The position numbers were made by a program, and so were the translations under genes. The notes beneath the pieces are model-generated. The model did no database searches and was not told the origin of the DNA. It worked only from the letters and a program-made list of their open reading frames with translations. From Paulownia fortunei (lineage: Eukaryota; Streptophyta; Magnoliopsida; Lamiales; Paulowniaceae), in NCBI GenBank assembly GCA_019321725.1, contig CM033115.1, positions 3,296,673 to 3,360,672 on the forward strand: a stretch of 64,000 bases of DNA. Reading direction: 5' to 3'. Shown here piece after piece: positions 36,547 through 47,561 of this stretch (position 1 is the first letter of the stretch; each line of letters begins with the position of its first letter).

Positions 36547-39500
36547 ATGGCATGCTTTGAAAGGGCTTCACCAGCATTGAGGGAAATTCTTCTCAAAATA
36601 CACAGGTATGAGGATCAAGAACTAGTCTGTTTTTGTGTCTATCTAGAGTTTACCAGTATGACACAATTGAGCTAGCCTTACATTCATTGAAATCAATTTT
36701 TCATAGATTTTGAGCATAACATAAGTTGGCAAAAACTGCATAGCAACAACATACACAACATAAGAATGGTGAAAGACTGCTTTTAGGCTGTTTCAAAACT
36801 GGATTTCTAAAATTTTAGGTTCACATTCTACATTTTGCCTAGAAATCTTCCAAGATTTTAACCTTCATAGAGGCGAAAAAATCAACTAAAGAGCTACTTC
36901 AATTGTAAATGAAGTGCATTGATTCAACAAATAATAGTATTATACTTTCACTCTGATGTCTAATATTGTTTGGTTTTGATCACAGAGCGGAGAGGCCCAT
37001 GGAGATAGATCACCATGTGCATGAATTTGGGTCTGTACACTACCATGTTCAGGTAAACATGGTAATTCTTATGGCTACCTGTGGAGATAGACTACGTATG
37101 GCTGCATGCAACTAGCTGAGAAATTGTAATGATTGAATAAAGTTGAAACTGTTAGAAATGAGAGGAGATTTGGTATTTAGTGTCTCCAAGAACACCTTTT
37201 AAGTGCAGGCCAAATTCTCTTTATGTCGGCCAAGAACGTAGAAATTTTCATAAACGGGCTGTGATAAAACTTGTGTCGATGACATTTTGCTCAGCTCTAC
37301 TATAATATTACAAAAAGACAAGTATATAGTTTATGTTTTGGCACTCAACACATCATCTATAATTTTTTGACATATTTTTCAACCATGTTAAGACTCGACT
37401 AAAACAAGATTACGTGAAATAAAAGATATCAGTTTTGGAATATTACTTGATGACTCAGTTTTATAAGAACTTCTTATCATGTTACCATTTTCTGGAAAGT
37501 TCAGTATTGAAACAAAAAGTTTCTAACTGTTAGATTCCATGTCTAACAGTGTTCAGCATCGGATCCAGTTCACACCTATTTATCAATATCAACACCTCTT
37601 CTATCTCAAGGGCTCCCACTCTCATCAGAACTTCCACAGCACACTCTAGAGATGGTTAAGGCAATTTGCCCTGAGGTTATGGAGACAGTCGAGCCTCCGA
37701 AAGAAGGATATCATCTAACTTTGAAGCTGAACTTTTCAAGAATTCCACACAGTAAAGGTTGGTAAAAAGTCTTCATGCCTATATACTTTTGGACACTCCC
37801 CAAGCAAACATAAGATGGGAAACATAAAAAATCTGACTTAGTGCTTGGATAATTATATTCATCCCAGTCAACCAAGCACATGAACCACTATGTTTTTCAA
37901 ATCACAAAAAGTTGTGTACAGCATGTAAGAGGATTATTAGCATGAGTCCCAACTCCTGCATTGCTGGCAGAGATTTACTTAAATCAAATATATTTCTCAC
38001 CATTCTTCAGCTTGTCAATAACACACTTTTAAGTTTTCTGAAACTGTCTTATACCCCGATGCAACCCAATTCCCTTGTCAACTAGTAGATATGGGATATT
38101 GAGAACTTGCAATGGCATACATTACCATTCAAAGTATGAACTATAGTGGGCCGATTAGTCTGAAATAGTTGGTATTCAAATTCTTGAACAAATGAGGTGA
38201 TATCTTGGTCTATCAGCAGAATTATGGATACCTATTAGATGATACTTTAGTTTTATTTGCATGTAAATTTCCAGCCTCCACAAAGATGATCACAGACATA
38301 TGCTCGGTCCAAGCAGTAATACTGAGCTCCCAGCTGAAAGAAATTTTAAGGAATGTTGATTCCCAGGAAATATCTCAGGGGATGTATAAACCAATCAAAC
38401 TCATCTATCATCCAAGGGAACCATTCTTTGTAATCAAACAGGTAATTTTTTATCAGCAGCTGGCTACATGATACTCAGAGAAGCCATTAAGAGAATTTCT
38501 CCACGACTGTTCTTACACACGGTGCATCAGGCCCCCAGTTCAGATAAATCACAGATCATTTCTGTACAATTTCAAAGAAATACATGTGAAACAGTTCAAG
38601 TAAAAGTAGATTAATAGCCTATTTGAATTCAAACAATAGCATAAACTCTACAGATTCTTGGGAGAATTCTTTCAATTGCCTCACCTAAAGTGGATTAACA
38701 CTTTGACAGCCAGCAAAAATCACTGCAGTATTCCCAATGCGCTTCAAGGAAAATGAAGATGTGATTATTGCTACGGCCTTCTTTCAGGTAACTCCAGCTA
38801 CAGGATAGAAAAGAGTTTTCATCATAAGTATCATGTACCACTGACTTTGGAGTCAAAAATATACTCCAGGAACTTATGGATGTAGGAAGTTCAGAAGCAT
38901 GTCCTAAGGCTCCTCATTGCATATGGTCCCCTATTCCGCCCCCAGAATTAAGAGGAGAGCCCATTGAAGACCTGAGCACCAATTGCGGATTCGTCTCTTT
39001 TGGTATTAATTAAACTCACTTTTTGTATGCATGTTTATATGTCAACTGAATATTGCTACTTATGAAGAAGGACGATAAATAATGATGCATTGCACAGAGT
39101 GTAGTTCATTTGTGATTGTACAAAATTTCCTTCTCTTTCTATGTCAGAATTTTTGGTTCACCTTCAACAACTACACTTTCAGATATTACATCACGTCATG
39201 TGGAAGGCAAGAAACTAGACAAGACTGTATGGAACCTACTGAACTTCTATACATTTGTGAAATATCATGTCAAGGTAAAGAATCTTCAGAAGCTATAGAA
39301 TACTGGACTTTATCACATCTTGAAGCTAAACCAAGTCTAAAACAGAGCACAAGAAGTTTTATACAAAGAAGGATGAGAATGCGTCTCGAACGGTTGGTTC
39401 AGGTAATTCAATCCATATCTGAAACTGAAGTATACTAATGGCGACATTGAATAGTTTATCTCAAGTTATAGTTCTTCCAATTCTGCTGTTTGGGATTCAC

Positions 39501-39991
39501 TCGTGTAAGATAAAGCCCTCTAATATGCTAACCGGCTTTTGTTACAGCCCCTACGATATGTGGGAATTGAAGAAGATCAACAGATGAAAAAGAAGGGCCA
39601 AGGAATGAAAGGTATTATTACAACATCTATAAAATCATTGCAAATATTGCAGTTGCAGCTCTTAAGAAGACACTCAGCTAAAGGCACTGGCAACTCAAGT
39701 CATTACAATAACAATTCCAATCATAGAAAACTTTCAAAATTATTTTCTTCCTTCTCCTGACACATTGTGAAACCAACAAATTACCGTTTAAATTCTGATG
39801 CAGGATGTAAACGAGTGAGGAAATGGATAAGCGCTTCAAAATCAAAAATCCTTAAAAGAAAATACGACTTCACCAATAAAATTAAGCGAATTCGTTCCAG
39901 AATCAAGATACATGGCTTCAGCCGTTTTCGAAGACGATGGCTGACAATGCCCAAATTTTCTCCAGTGACAAGGTATATAAAACTCGAATAA
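36547..39991 (+). CDS. ARPC2B: ARP2/3 complex subunit 2B
   Basis: The p34/ARPC2 subunit forms the core of the seven-subunit ARP2/3 complex that nucleates branched actin filaments, needed in plants for trichome and epidermal cell shape. Ten exons: 36547-36605, 36986-37052, 37550-37757, 38275-38441, 38710-38787, 38870-39002, 39183-39274, 39346-39402, 39548-39611, 39804-39991. They total 1113 nt, 370 aa, with phase kept at every junction. Landmarks: MACFERASPALREILLKIHR, VHEFGSVHYHVQ, SRIPHSK, ICSVQAVILSSQLKEILRNV, PIKLIYHPREPFFVIK, FPMRFKENEDVIIATAFFQE, DITSRHVEGKKLDKTVWNLL and SFIQRRMRMRLERLVQ. The last two exons encode a strongly basic tail (GCKRVRKWISASKSKILKRK to the end), as I recall for the plant 2B isoform; the shorter 2A isoform lacks it. 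Arabidopsis ARPC2B is At2g33385. No defect seen. Confidence 0.94.
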
Positions 39992-40075
39992 ATTTTTTGT
40001 TCCTAATATCAACTAGTAGAAGATGATGTTTGACAATGCCCATGGTTTGTCCAGTGACAAGGTATACATAATTGG
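39938..40075 (+). repeat. Tandem duplication of the ARPC2B last-exon end
   Basis: The final coding stretch ctgacaatgcccaaattttc ... ccagtgacaaggtatata recurs about 87 bases downstream in the 3' UTR as ttgacaatgcccatggtttg ... ccagtgacaaggtataca. The copy lies after the stop and is not translated. Both copies contain an AG-GTATA pair that could act as a 5' splice site. Confidence 0.75.
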
Positions 40076-40373
40076 ACTGTAAGTGTTGTTCATTAAGTTG
40101 TATAAATAAGTGTGATAAAGATACCGTCATGCCTCTTGGAGCATGTTACTTTATAGCTTTATACATGCAACATGCTTGTATAATTTGTTTAGTTGACTGT
40201 TCTAAGTGCCATGGTGAAGAAAAGAATAAAAAGTAACACTCTAATTCAGCAGTCAATTCTTTCTGCCTCATGATTCCCAAACGATCATATATGAGTTAAA
40301 TTGTTTATGCGTACCATGAAACTTGAATATACTTTGTTCCTTTGACTCCTTTCAGTTATAGGGATAACATCCT

Positions 40374-40590
40374 TAGGGACGGAGTGATGGGGCCTCGGAG
40401 GGGCAGCCGCCCTCCCTCAAATCTATATAAGTTTATATATTACATATAAATTTATTGAAGTTTAAAATTTCACCTCATTAAAAATGACAAAATTGCCCTT
40501 CATATGCTGAAAATATCTCTTTGCCCATTGTCGTTCTTGAGAAAAAAATCCAATCTCTCCAAGATGTTAAAATTCCTTGCTCTATCCCTG
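40374..40590. mobile_element. hAT-like non-autonomous element (MITE), copy 1
   Basis: Begins tagggacggagtgatggggc and ends ttgctctatccctg; the ends are imperfect inverted repeats (AGGGA(C/T)(G/A)GAG). The 8 bp flanking each side, aacatcct and aacaatca, agree at five positions, a weak target duplication. The G-rich left part and AT-rich middle match the element at 62.5 kb. No coding capacity. Confidence 0.6.
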
Positions 40591-42199
40591 AACAATCAGA
40601 CACTAAAAACTCCATGGAATGCATTACAATTTACAATATGGGGCAGAGGGGGCAGCCATGACTACATTAATGGAGAAAAGCAGCATGGGAGAACAATTTA
40701 CACCAAAGAAGAAAATAAAAACCAATCGAAGTTTTCTATGGTAAATATCATAGAATAAGCGAGGTTGTTAAATACCTCTTGTTCGTATAATGAAGGAAAG
40801 ACGAATTCAATGATTGGAGCAGAGAGCTCCTTTTTTTTCACATTTTTCATACTTTTGCCCCTCTACCAAACCTTTCTGTTAAGATATTTAAGGACATATT
40901 AGCTATGGAAAAAGACAATTTAAATAATACAACTAGATTACAATTTCACATGCATGAAAATATCAGTAAATGATTTTAATTTGATGCCAGGTTTTCTGAT
41001 GCTAAATTCTACCTCAATCTTCAATGGGAATGTGACCAGCATCTAGGTAAAAATTGAATAAGAAACAAGTTTACGCACCAAGTTTTAAACTCGTTAACAG
41101 TAATCACCACAAGAATTGAATTGAAAACTGTTAATACTAGCAAAAAAAAAAACACTCAAGTGTGGCGATATTATGCAAAGACAATGAGATATGCAAACAA
41201 AACGATTTTTCTAAGACCAAAAAACTGTCTTGGTCCCAGCATAAGCACCAAATTAAAAATGACACTGTGAAGAGCTACATGATTGAGGTTCATGTCTTTG
41301 AAAGGGGAACTGCTACAGGAAGTCATTGCAAAATCAAGGTCCTAACACCAAAATAACTGGAATTGATAATATTTACATACCAGAAAAATAACATGATGGA
41401 AATATGATTTCACTCAGATTGGCAACTGTTGTAAAAGTATACGTATGACATTACTGCAAAGGTGAGTTCTGAAACATCAATTGCAAGCCAATTATCCAAG
41501 AGTTACAACAAAAGTCGGTTAATGTACATCAGTCAAGGTAGATATTATCTCCGAGCTGCCTTTAATCTTTGTGCGGTATAATCAGTAATAAATATTGGAA
41601 AAAGAATCCTAAGCACACTAAAAGTTATAGAGGTGACTGCCAGACAAAAACACTTTTACATGCATTAAGTTCTAAATATTTCATAAATAACAAAATAATT
41701 CTCAGATATACAGATTGCTTATCATAAAAAGATGATCTCATAACTGGAATTTCACAATGTACAAGTTCCTTAAAAAATATCTAATACACATTAGTGCAAG
41801 ACTTGGTAATCCATTTTTCAATACGAATTTTCTCTCTTAAAAGAATTAATATTACGTGCTGACAGCTGTTTGGCATATCATGAATGAAGTACCAGTGCAC
41901 TGAAAGTATGTTGCCTCTTACAGCAGTTTCAAGTCATTCAATCACAATGCAATTGTGGTTACCAAGGATGATACATACAATGAATTAGCCAAACAATAAC
42001 AAGAAAGAACGAAATGAATTGTATTTCATTGAGAAAAAGCCATAAACAAAATTCTCTATTCTGCAATGTATGATAAAAAAAGATGATGAAAAAGCTAAAA
42101 TTGTCTATCTTAGGGAAAAAATATTGTCAAAATCAAAACTTACAAGGATCCACTTCAATCTTTAGCATCTGACTTTGAACAGAAAAAAACCCAAAACTC
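40591..42199. other. Intergenic region downstream of ARPC2B
   Basis: No gene-like coding seen. Short plus-strand frames (for example near 40504-40758 and 41162-41356) are low in coding character; the first overlaps the mobile element. Confidence 0.5.
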
Positions 42200-43019
42200 T
42201 CATTCCATCTGAATTCAGGATGTGGATGCATCAGCATACCCCCAGGTCTTATCTCAACTAGCAAGGGTCCACTTGCCTCAGCCCAACTCATGTCCCGATT
42301 ACGGTGCAAAAAAACAAACAACAAAAAGCCGGCAACAATCACCACAATGATGTGCCCAGTGAGCAACAAATTCATCAATGCCACCCCTCAACCTACCGTC
42401 CTCAAGTTCACAATTGACATCAGCCTCCCGTTTATTCAGGGGCACCCCAGGAATCTTAGCATATCCCTTTAATGCATCGGAGTACAATGGCAATAAGTTC
42501 CCTTCACAAGAAGCCCAGATGAAAACAAAAACTCTGCAAAAAATGTCGATGGCCTAACCGGCAGATACATGCAACAGGCAGCACACAGAATGGCCAAACC
42601 ACCCAAAATTCTATACACCGTACCGCAAGGGCCGAAAATCCCACCACTATTCGTGTAAACTCTTATCAGAAATGCAATATCAGCAAATACGCAGACAAGA
42701 TTATCAGGAAATGAATAAAGATCCTCACCTTCTTTCAAAATGATAAAAAACAAGAGTGCCTAGAAGAGGAAATTAACAAAACACTGTTGCAAGAATGAGA
42801 CTCTGTAAGTGGGGTGGCCTGAAAATGCAAGAAAAAAGAAATTGTGGGAGAATGATTGTATAAATTGAATTATTCCCATTTGGGTTCACAGAGATACTAA
42901 ATTCTTGATCTGTAAAGAGATGGGTTTCTCAGATATAGCGAGCCAGAGCAGAATAAGCGGCGAATGCCCAGTGGAAAGAGGAAGGAGGAGGCTGTGAAAT
43001 GGGTAGCCAATGACGCCAT
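42200..43019 (-). pseudogene. DUF716 (TMEM45-like) multi-pass membrane protein pseudogene
   Basis: The intact relatives are intronless plant membrane proteins of about 290 residues. Here the start MASLATHFTASSFLFPLGIR is good, but the frame meets a stop after SLYRSRI (about 42897) and another soon after. Downstream, one frame gives FADIAFLIRVYTNSGGIFG and ILGGLAILCAACCMYLPVRP, then FFAEFLFSSGLLVKGT; the next frame supplies SDALKGYAKIPGVPLNKREA and NCELEDGRLRG; the first frame returns with ALMNLLLTGHIIVVIVAGFL and SGPLLVEIRPGGMLMHPHPE. The usual end (PEFEME, stop) is visible only after allowing for one missing base near 42210, placing the old stop at 42200-42202. At least three frame changes, an apparent deletion after the KGT motif and in-frame stops mean it cannot make the full protein. 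The family call is from memory of the conserved blocks. Confidence 0.82.
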
Positions 43020-44690
43020 TTCCTTTATTCTACTTTGCGTTCCTTCAATAGTTGCCAATTTTTGAGTCAAGATGATCAAATTTAGAGTGTCGGATTATCA
43101 GGTTCTTACGAGGGAGTTCGATTCTTGGTTGTTTGATCAGAGGATAAATTCTGTGAGTTCTACTTTCAGTTGAACGTGAAGGGGCTGACCACCGTTGGCT
43201 TACAGAAAACCCAATCGTAGCCCTTGCAAATTTGTGTTATACTTTATGACCCCTTCATTAATGAGGAATTACATAAACACCCCGAATAGGAAGATTTATC
43301 AATATTTCTATACCACAAGGTCCACCCATGTAATTCTGATAATTATGAATTTTCCCATATGATGGATTTGGGATTTTGGTAATAGTACATCCCTTCTAAT
43401 TCCAAATGATAATTTATTTGGCAGTAAAGCAGCATATATTTTATTAAAGACTTCCAAAGGAAATTTAGTGAAATATATAAATATATATAATTGTCTTTTA
43501 TTTTCTTATAAATTGGGGGTGAGGAAGGTAACAGAATTTTTTTTCATTAACTCACCAAGAGAACAATAGTTGTGTTTGGTTTTGATAATATTTTCATATT
43601 TTCTAACACTAGAAAAAGTTAAGAATTAGTTAAAGGTTCATTTTAAAATTGTCGATTTGAAAATTTTGGAAAATACGGATAGCATTTTATACCACATTTT
43701 CAAATCATATCCCTCCATTTCAATTTTTTTTTGAAAATGTAAATTCAAATGTTTAAACAAACAAGTTATGTATTTCAAAATATTACATCATCATTTTAAC
43801 GTCAACTAATATTTCATATTAATTCATTCAAACACGTTGTCATCTCATATCAACGCATTTTGATTTTCATTTACTTTTCCAAAAAAAAAATTATTCCTAA
43901 CTTTTGAAAGCAAAATTAGATCAACACAAATATGAATGCATAGTAAATAGAAATAGCACATACCCCTGATAAATAGGGATAAATAAGTTGATCACATTCC
44001 ATCAATTATGTCCGAATGGTATCGGGTGGATCTTGCTAAATTTGAGAATCACCCCGTTAAATTTTTTTTAGAAGTTAGATTTGTATCTATTGAGTTATGT
44101 CCACTATACTTGTTAAATCTATTTTATTATTTTAAAAATATATATTTTTAAAAAATAATACACTAAATTTTTTTAAAATATATTTTTGAAAAAAATTCCA
44201 CATTAAATATCTATATATATATATGTTTTAAAAAATAAAAGTAAAATAAACACGTTGAGAATATGACAAATTTAAAAATAAAAACTCAAAATTCATTCAA
44301 AATTTATTTTTAATAATTAAAATCAAACTAAATAAAACGAATTTATGATAAATTTAAATGTGGATATTGAGCATAAACACCTTACTTGAAAGTGTTTTTC
44401 TCACACAAAAAATGTTACCACTTTATTTCAATGTACAAGTGAATCAACTAATGATATATGATAATCTTAATATATAGTTTCAGAAGTTACAAATATATTT
44501 GTTTTGTTTGTGCTCATGACTGACAAAGATTTTTAAATAAATTTTTTATTGATTTAAAAACAATTATACTTTGTTACAAGGGACTCAAGTAATGAATTAT
44601 GATCATTTTAAAGTTTAATTTCGAATATCAAATATTACAATAACACATTTTGAACACCTAAATTTAAGTCAAATCTCTTCGGAACATGGT
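43020..44690. other. Intergenic DNA upstream of PGR5
   Basis: AT-rich, with poly-T and TA tracts near 44200. No gene recognised. Confidence 0.55.
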
Positions 44691-45086
44691 CATCAAATCC
44701 AACGGCCTAGATTTGATTGTATAATAGACATTCATACGTGTCAAATATCCCAAGGAGGGGGCCATCGACCAAAACCAACCAGTAGAATAGAAGATAAAGA
44801 TCTCCAAATGACTAGGAACCACATAGTAAGATCTTCATTCAACTCAAAAAATGTTTTTTTGAAGAAAATAAAAAAGATAAATAAATCTAAGCCCACCGGT
44901 TTCTTGTGGCTCTCAACATGCCTCCTCACCTTCAATTTTCTGAACCAAAATCTCCAATATTTATAGCAAGAAATAAATAAATAAATAAAGATTCCTACAG
45001 AAAAATAGAAAAGCAAAATCTCCAACACAAATTCTAAGTCCAAAACAAGAACCTCAAGATTTCTTAATCCTCCAGCAGATTCTTCA

Positions 45087-46818
45087 ATGGCTGCTGCTAC
45101 TTCAGTTTCTGCTTCTGCTTTTCTTGGGAGCTGGGGCACTTCCATAGCTGGTGAAGACCACACCATGCTGCAGACCAAGGTGGCGCCGCCCCAAGTGAGG
45201 GTGGCGCGGCCAGTCCGACCGCGGCCGATGATGAAGAATGTTAATGAAGGAAAGGGTCTGTTTGCTCCAATTGTTGTCGTCACAAGAAACATTATTGGGA
45301 AGAAGAGGTTTAACCTGCTTAGGGGCAAAGCCATTGCTCTACACTCACAGGTAATAAAAATCCCAGATTCCTCATCTGCATGCATGTATCATAATGATTA
45401 AATTTTGGTCTTGTTTATTTTATTATCTTTTTTTTTTATATATATAGTTTCGGGATAATTAAACTATATACTATAGAAGACTTTATATTGATTTAACTAG
45501 ATTTTTATCTGAGGATTGTTAACTCCTATTTGTCGAAAAAAAGGGGAAAAAAGAAAAGAAAAGAAAATTTTGGGATGGTGGTTATTTGAATTTTGGGCTG
45601 ATCTTGCTCTAATTTGGTTTTAAGAAATAATGATAGAAGTAAAATTTTCCAAGAATTTACTTAGGTCTTCATTATTAAATTAAATTTATTAATAAGCAGT
45701 AGTTCATTTTTATTACACGATTAATAGAGGGGGGATAGTCTGCATATTTTGTAACCTTGGGTTAACTTACCATATGAGAAGTTTATGTTATCATTTAAAA
45801 ATATGGAGAAATATTTTGAATCTTATAGTTTTTAAAAATATGAAGTGTACGAACATCGCTAATTATGGTAATTAGTGCTTTATGAAATCTGATAAGGGAT
45901 GATTTTTATTTGTTTGAACATAAAGATTAATTTCAGTATAGAAAAATTAGTTTCTAATAACTCAAGTTTTTGCTATACACTTTTTAGATTGTAATATCAT
46001 CAAGTTCAAAGATGCAGGTGGTTAAAATGTTCGGGTTTTTTAATATAAAATTAAAAAAAAAAAAAAAAATCGGCAAATTCAAAGTGCAATTGCTAACTTT
46101 ACTTATTCATTTTTATTTTTTTTGGGTGAAACTAATTCTTTTGTTTATTTAAGTAACCATAGTGTAAGTATATTTACTTAAGCATATAGAAATGTTATAC
46201 TTTGATAATAGTTTGTTTGCTTTAAATGTATGCATAGATTTAGAGTCATTGATTATTTTTGAAAAAAAATTAACATCTTGATATAACAAATTATGTAATT
46301 GACTACTGCTGTTTTTAATTATAGTCAAAACTATAGACCCTCATTTTTTATGAAAAGAATTATTGAGTTAACTACAGCAATGCGTATCGAATCAATCCTT
46401 ATTTTAATAAACTAGTTTGAATCCTCTTTTATAATTAGTATTGTATCTTATATTACATTTTATCGAGATACGATCAAATATATATCGGTGATGTGATTTT
46501 CCAGCACTTCTCTTGTTTATATAAGTCAATTCATCCCTTAATTTTAACTTTGTCAACATGACTTAAATCTGACGGAACAAGTGATCATGTATAACATTAG
46601 CAACAGATAGGAACTTCGTAACTCTTCCTCTAAATTTGATTTTACTTTTTAACCTTATTGCTTATTATTTGAGAGTCGAGTCTGAGTTGCTTGATCTGCA
46701 TCAAAATTTTCAGGTGATAACAGAGTTCTGCAAATCAATAGGAGCAGACTCCAAACAACGGCAAGGGCTGATTCGATTAGCCAAGAAAAATGGAGAGTGG
46801 CTTGGTTTCCTTGCCTGA
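45087..46818 (+). CDS. PGR5: PROTON GRADIENT REGULATION 5, chloroplastic
   Basis: Small stromal/thylakoid-associated protein needed, with PGRL1, for antimycin-sensitive cyclic electron flow around photosystem I and for photoprotection. Two exons, 45087-45350 and 46714-46818, with GT-AG borders in phase 0; 369 nt, 122 aa. Residues 1-46 are an Ala/Ser-rich chloroplast transit peptide (MAAATSVSASAFLGSWGTSI...). The mature part is nearly identical to the family: MMKNVNEGKGLFAPIVVVTR, KKRFNLLRGKAIALHSQVIT, EFCKSIGADSKQRQGLIRLA and the C-terminal KKNGEWLGFLA. The only cysteine is C94. One oddity: W117 stands where I recall Arg in Arabidopsis (NGERLGFLA); TGG differs from CGG by one C-to-T step. The intron is 1.36 kb and AT-rich. 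Confidence 0.97.
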
Positions 46819-46965
46819 TCAGAACATCATATGACCTATATCATTTCAATGTTTTCAATTTACCCTTATATACAGCTTTGTTAGATTGTAATCATAACAT
46901 TTCCTCCATATCTAAGATGAATATTTTTTATTTTTATCTGTTATTCATATTTATCTGCATTTCTT

Positions 46966-47055
46966 CAGTTGAAATGTCGATCCCTACAGTGGAAGAAATG
47001 AATGAGCTGATACTGAATCTTGTTCAAAGACCAGAAATTTTAGATGAAACGTAAC
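46966..47055 (+). other. Isolated exon-like coding fragment downstream of PGR5
   Basis: After a good 3' splice signal (gcatttcttcag, ending 46968) an open stretch reads EMSIPTVEEMNELILNLVQR then PEILDET and a TAA. The amino-acid composition looks coding and helical, unlike the flanking DNA, yet no donor exon or gene is visible. It could be an alternative last exon of PGR5 or a relic of another gene. Not recognised. Confidence 0.3.
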
Positions 47056-47561
47056 GACATGGTGAGTACAGCAAACAGCATTCCCCATACAACTGTTTCT
47101 TGTTTTCATGATTCTATCACACTGAAGGGGATAGTGATTCATTTGATAATCAATCAATCCAGATTCCAAATTTAGTTTTTCACAGCATAAGATTTGAAAA
47201 TAATTCAAAAATTTGCTAATATTCGACAAACCAATAGTATTGGCACATAATTAATATTAGGAAAGGTTCAAACACAGCACACAAAAGTGAATAAAGACAT
47301 GTTTCTTAGGCTGGAAGTACAACCCCCAGCAGCCCTGCTATCATCCCAGGTGATATAGAAAAGTAAATGGCCCTCAAGAACCTTTGTGAAAACAATGAAA
47401 TAACAGAAATCAATTCAAAACATGACAGCGCGCACAGATAGATCTGATAGACAAAATACTAGTGATTGACTTGCAAGAGAAGGGCATCACAGATTTTCCG
47501 CTTTATCAAGTTTGGGAACTGGATCACAAACATGCTCGACAATATACGTTGGGATCTTCCT

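Noticed and set aside
44741..45385. 214-codon minus-strand open frame opposite PGR5 exon 1
   Set aside because: It is the antisense shadow of a well-supported, conserved PGR5 exon and continues into low-complexity promoter DNA.
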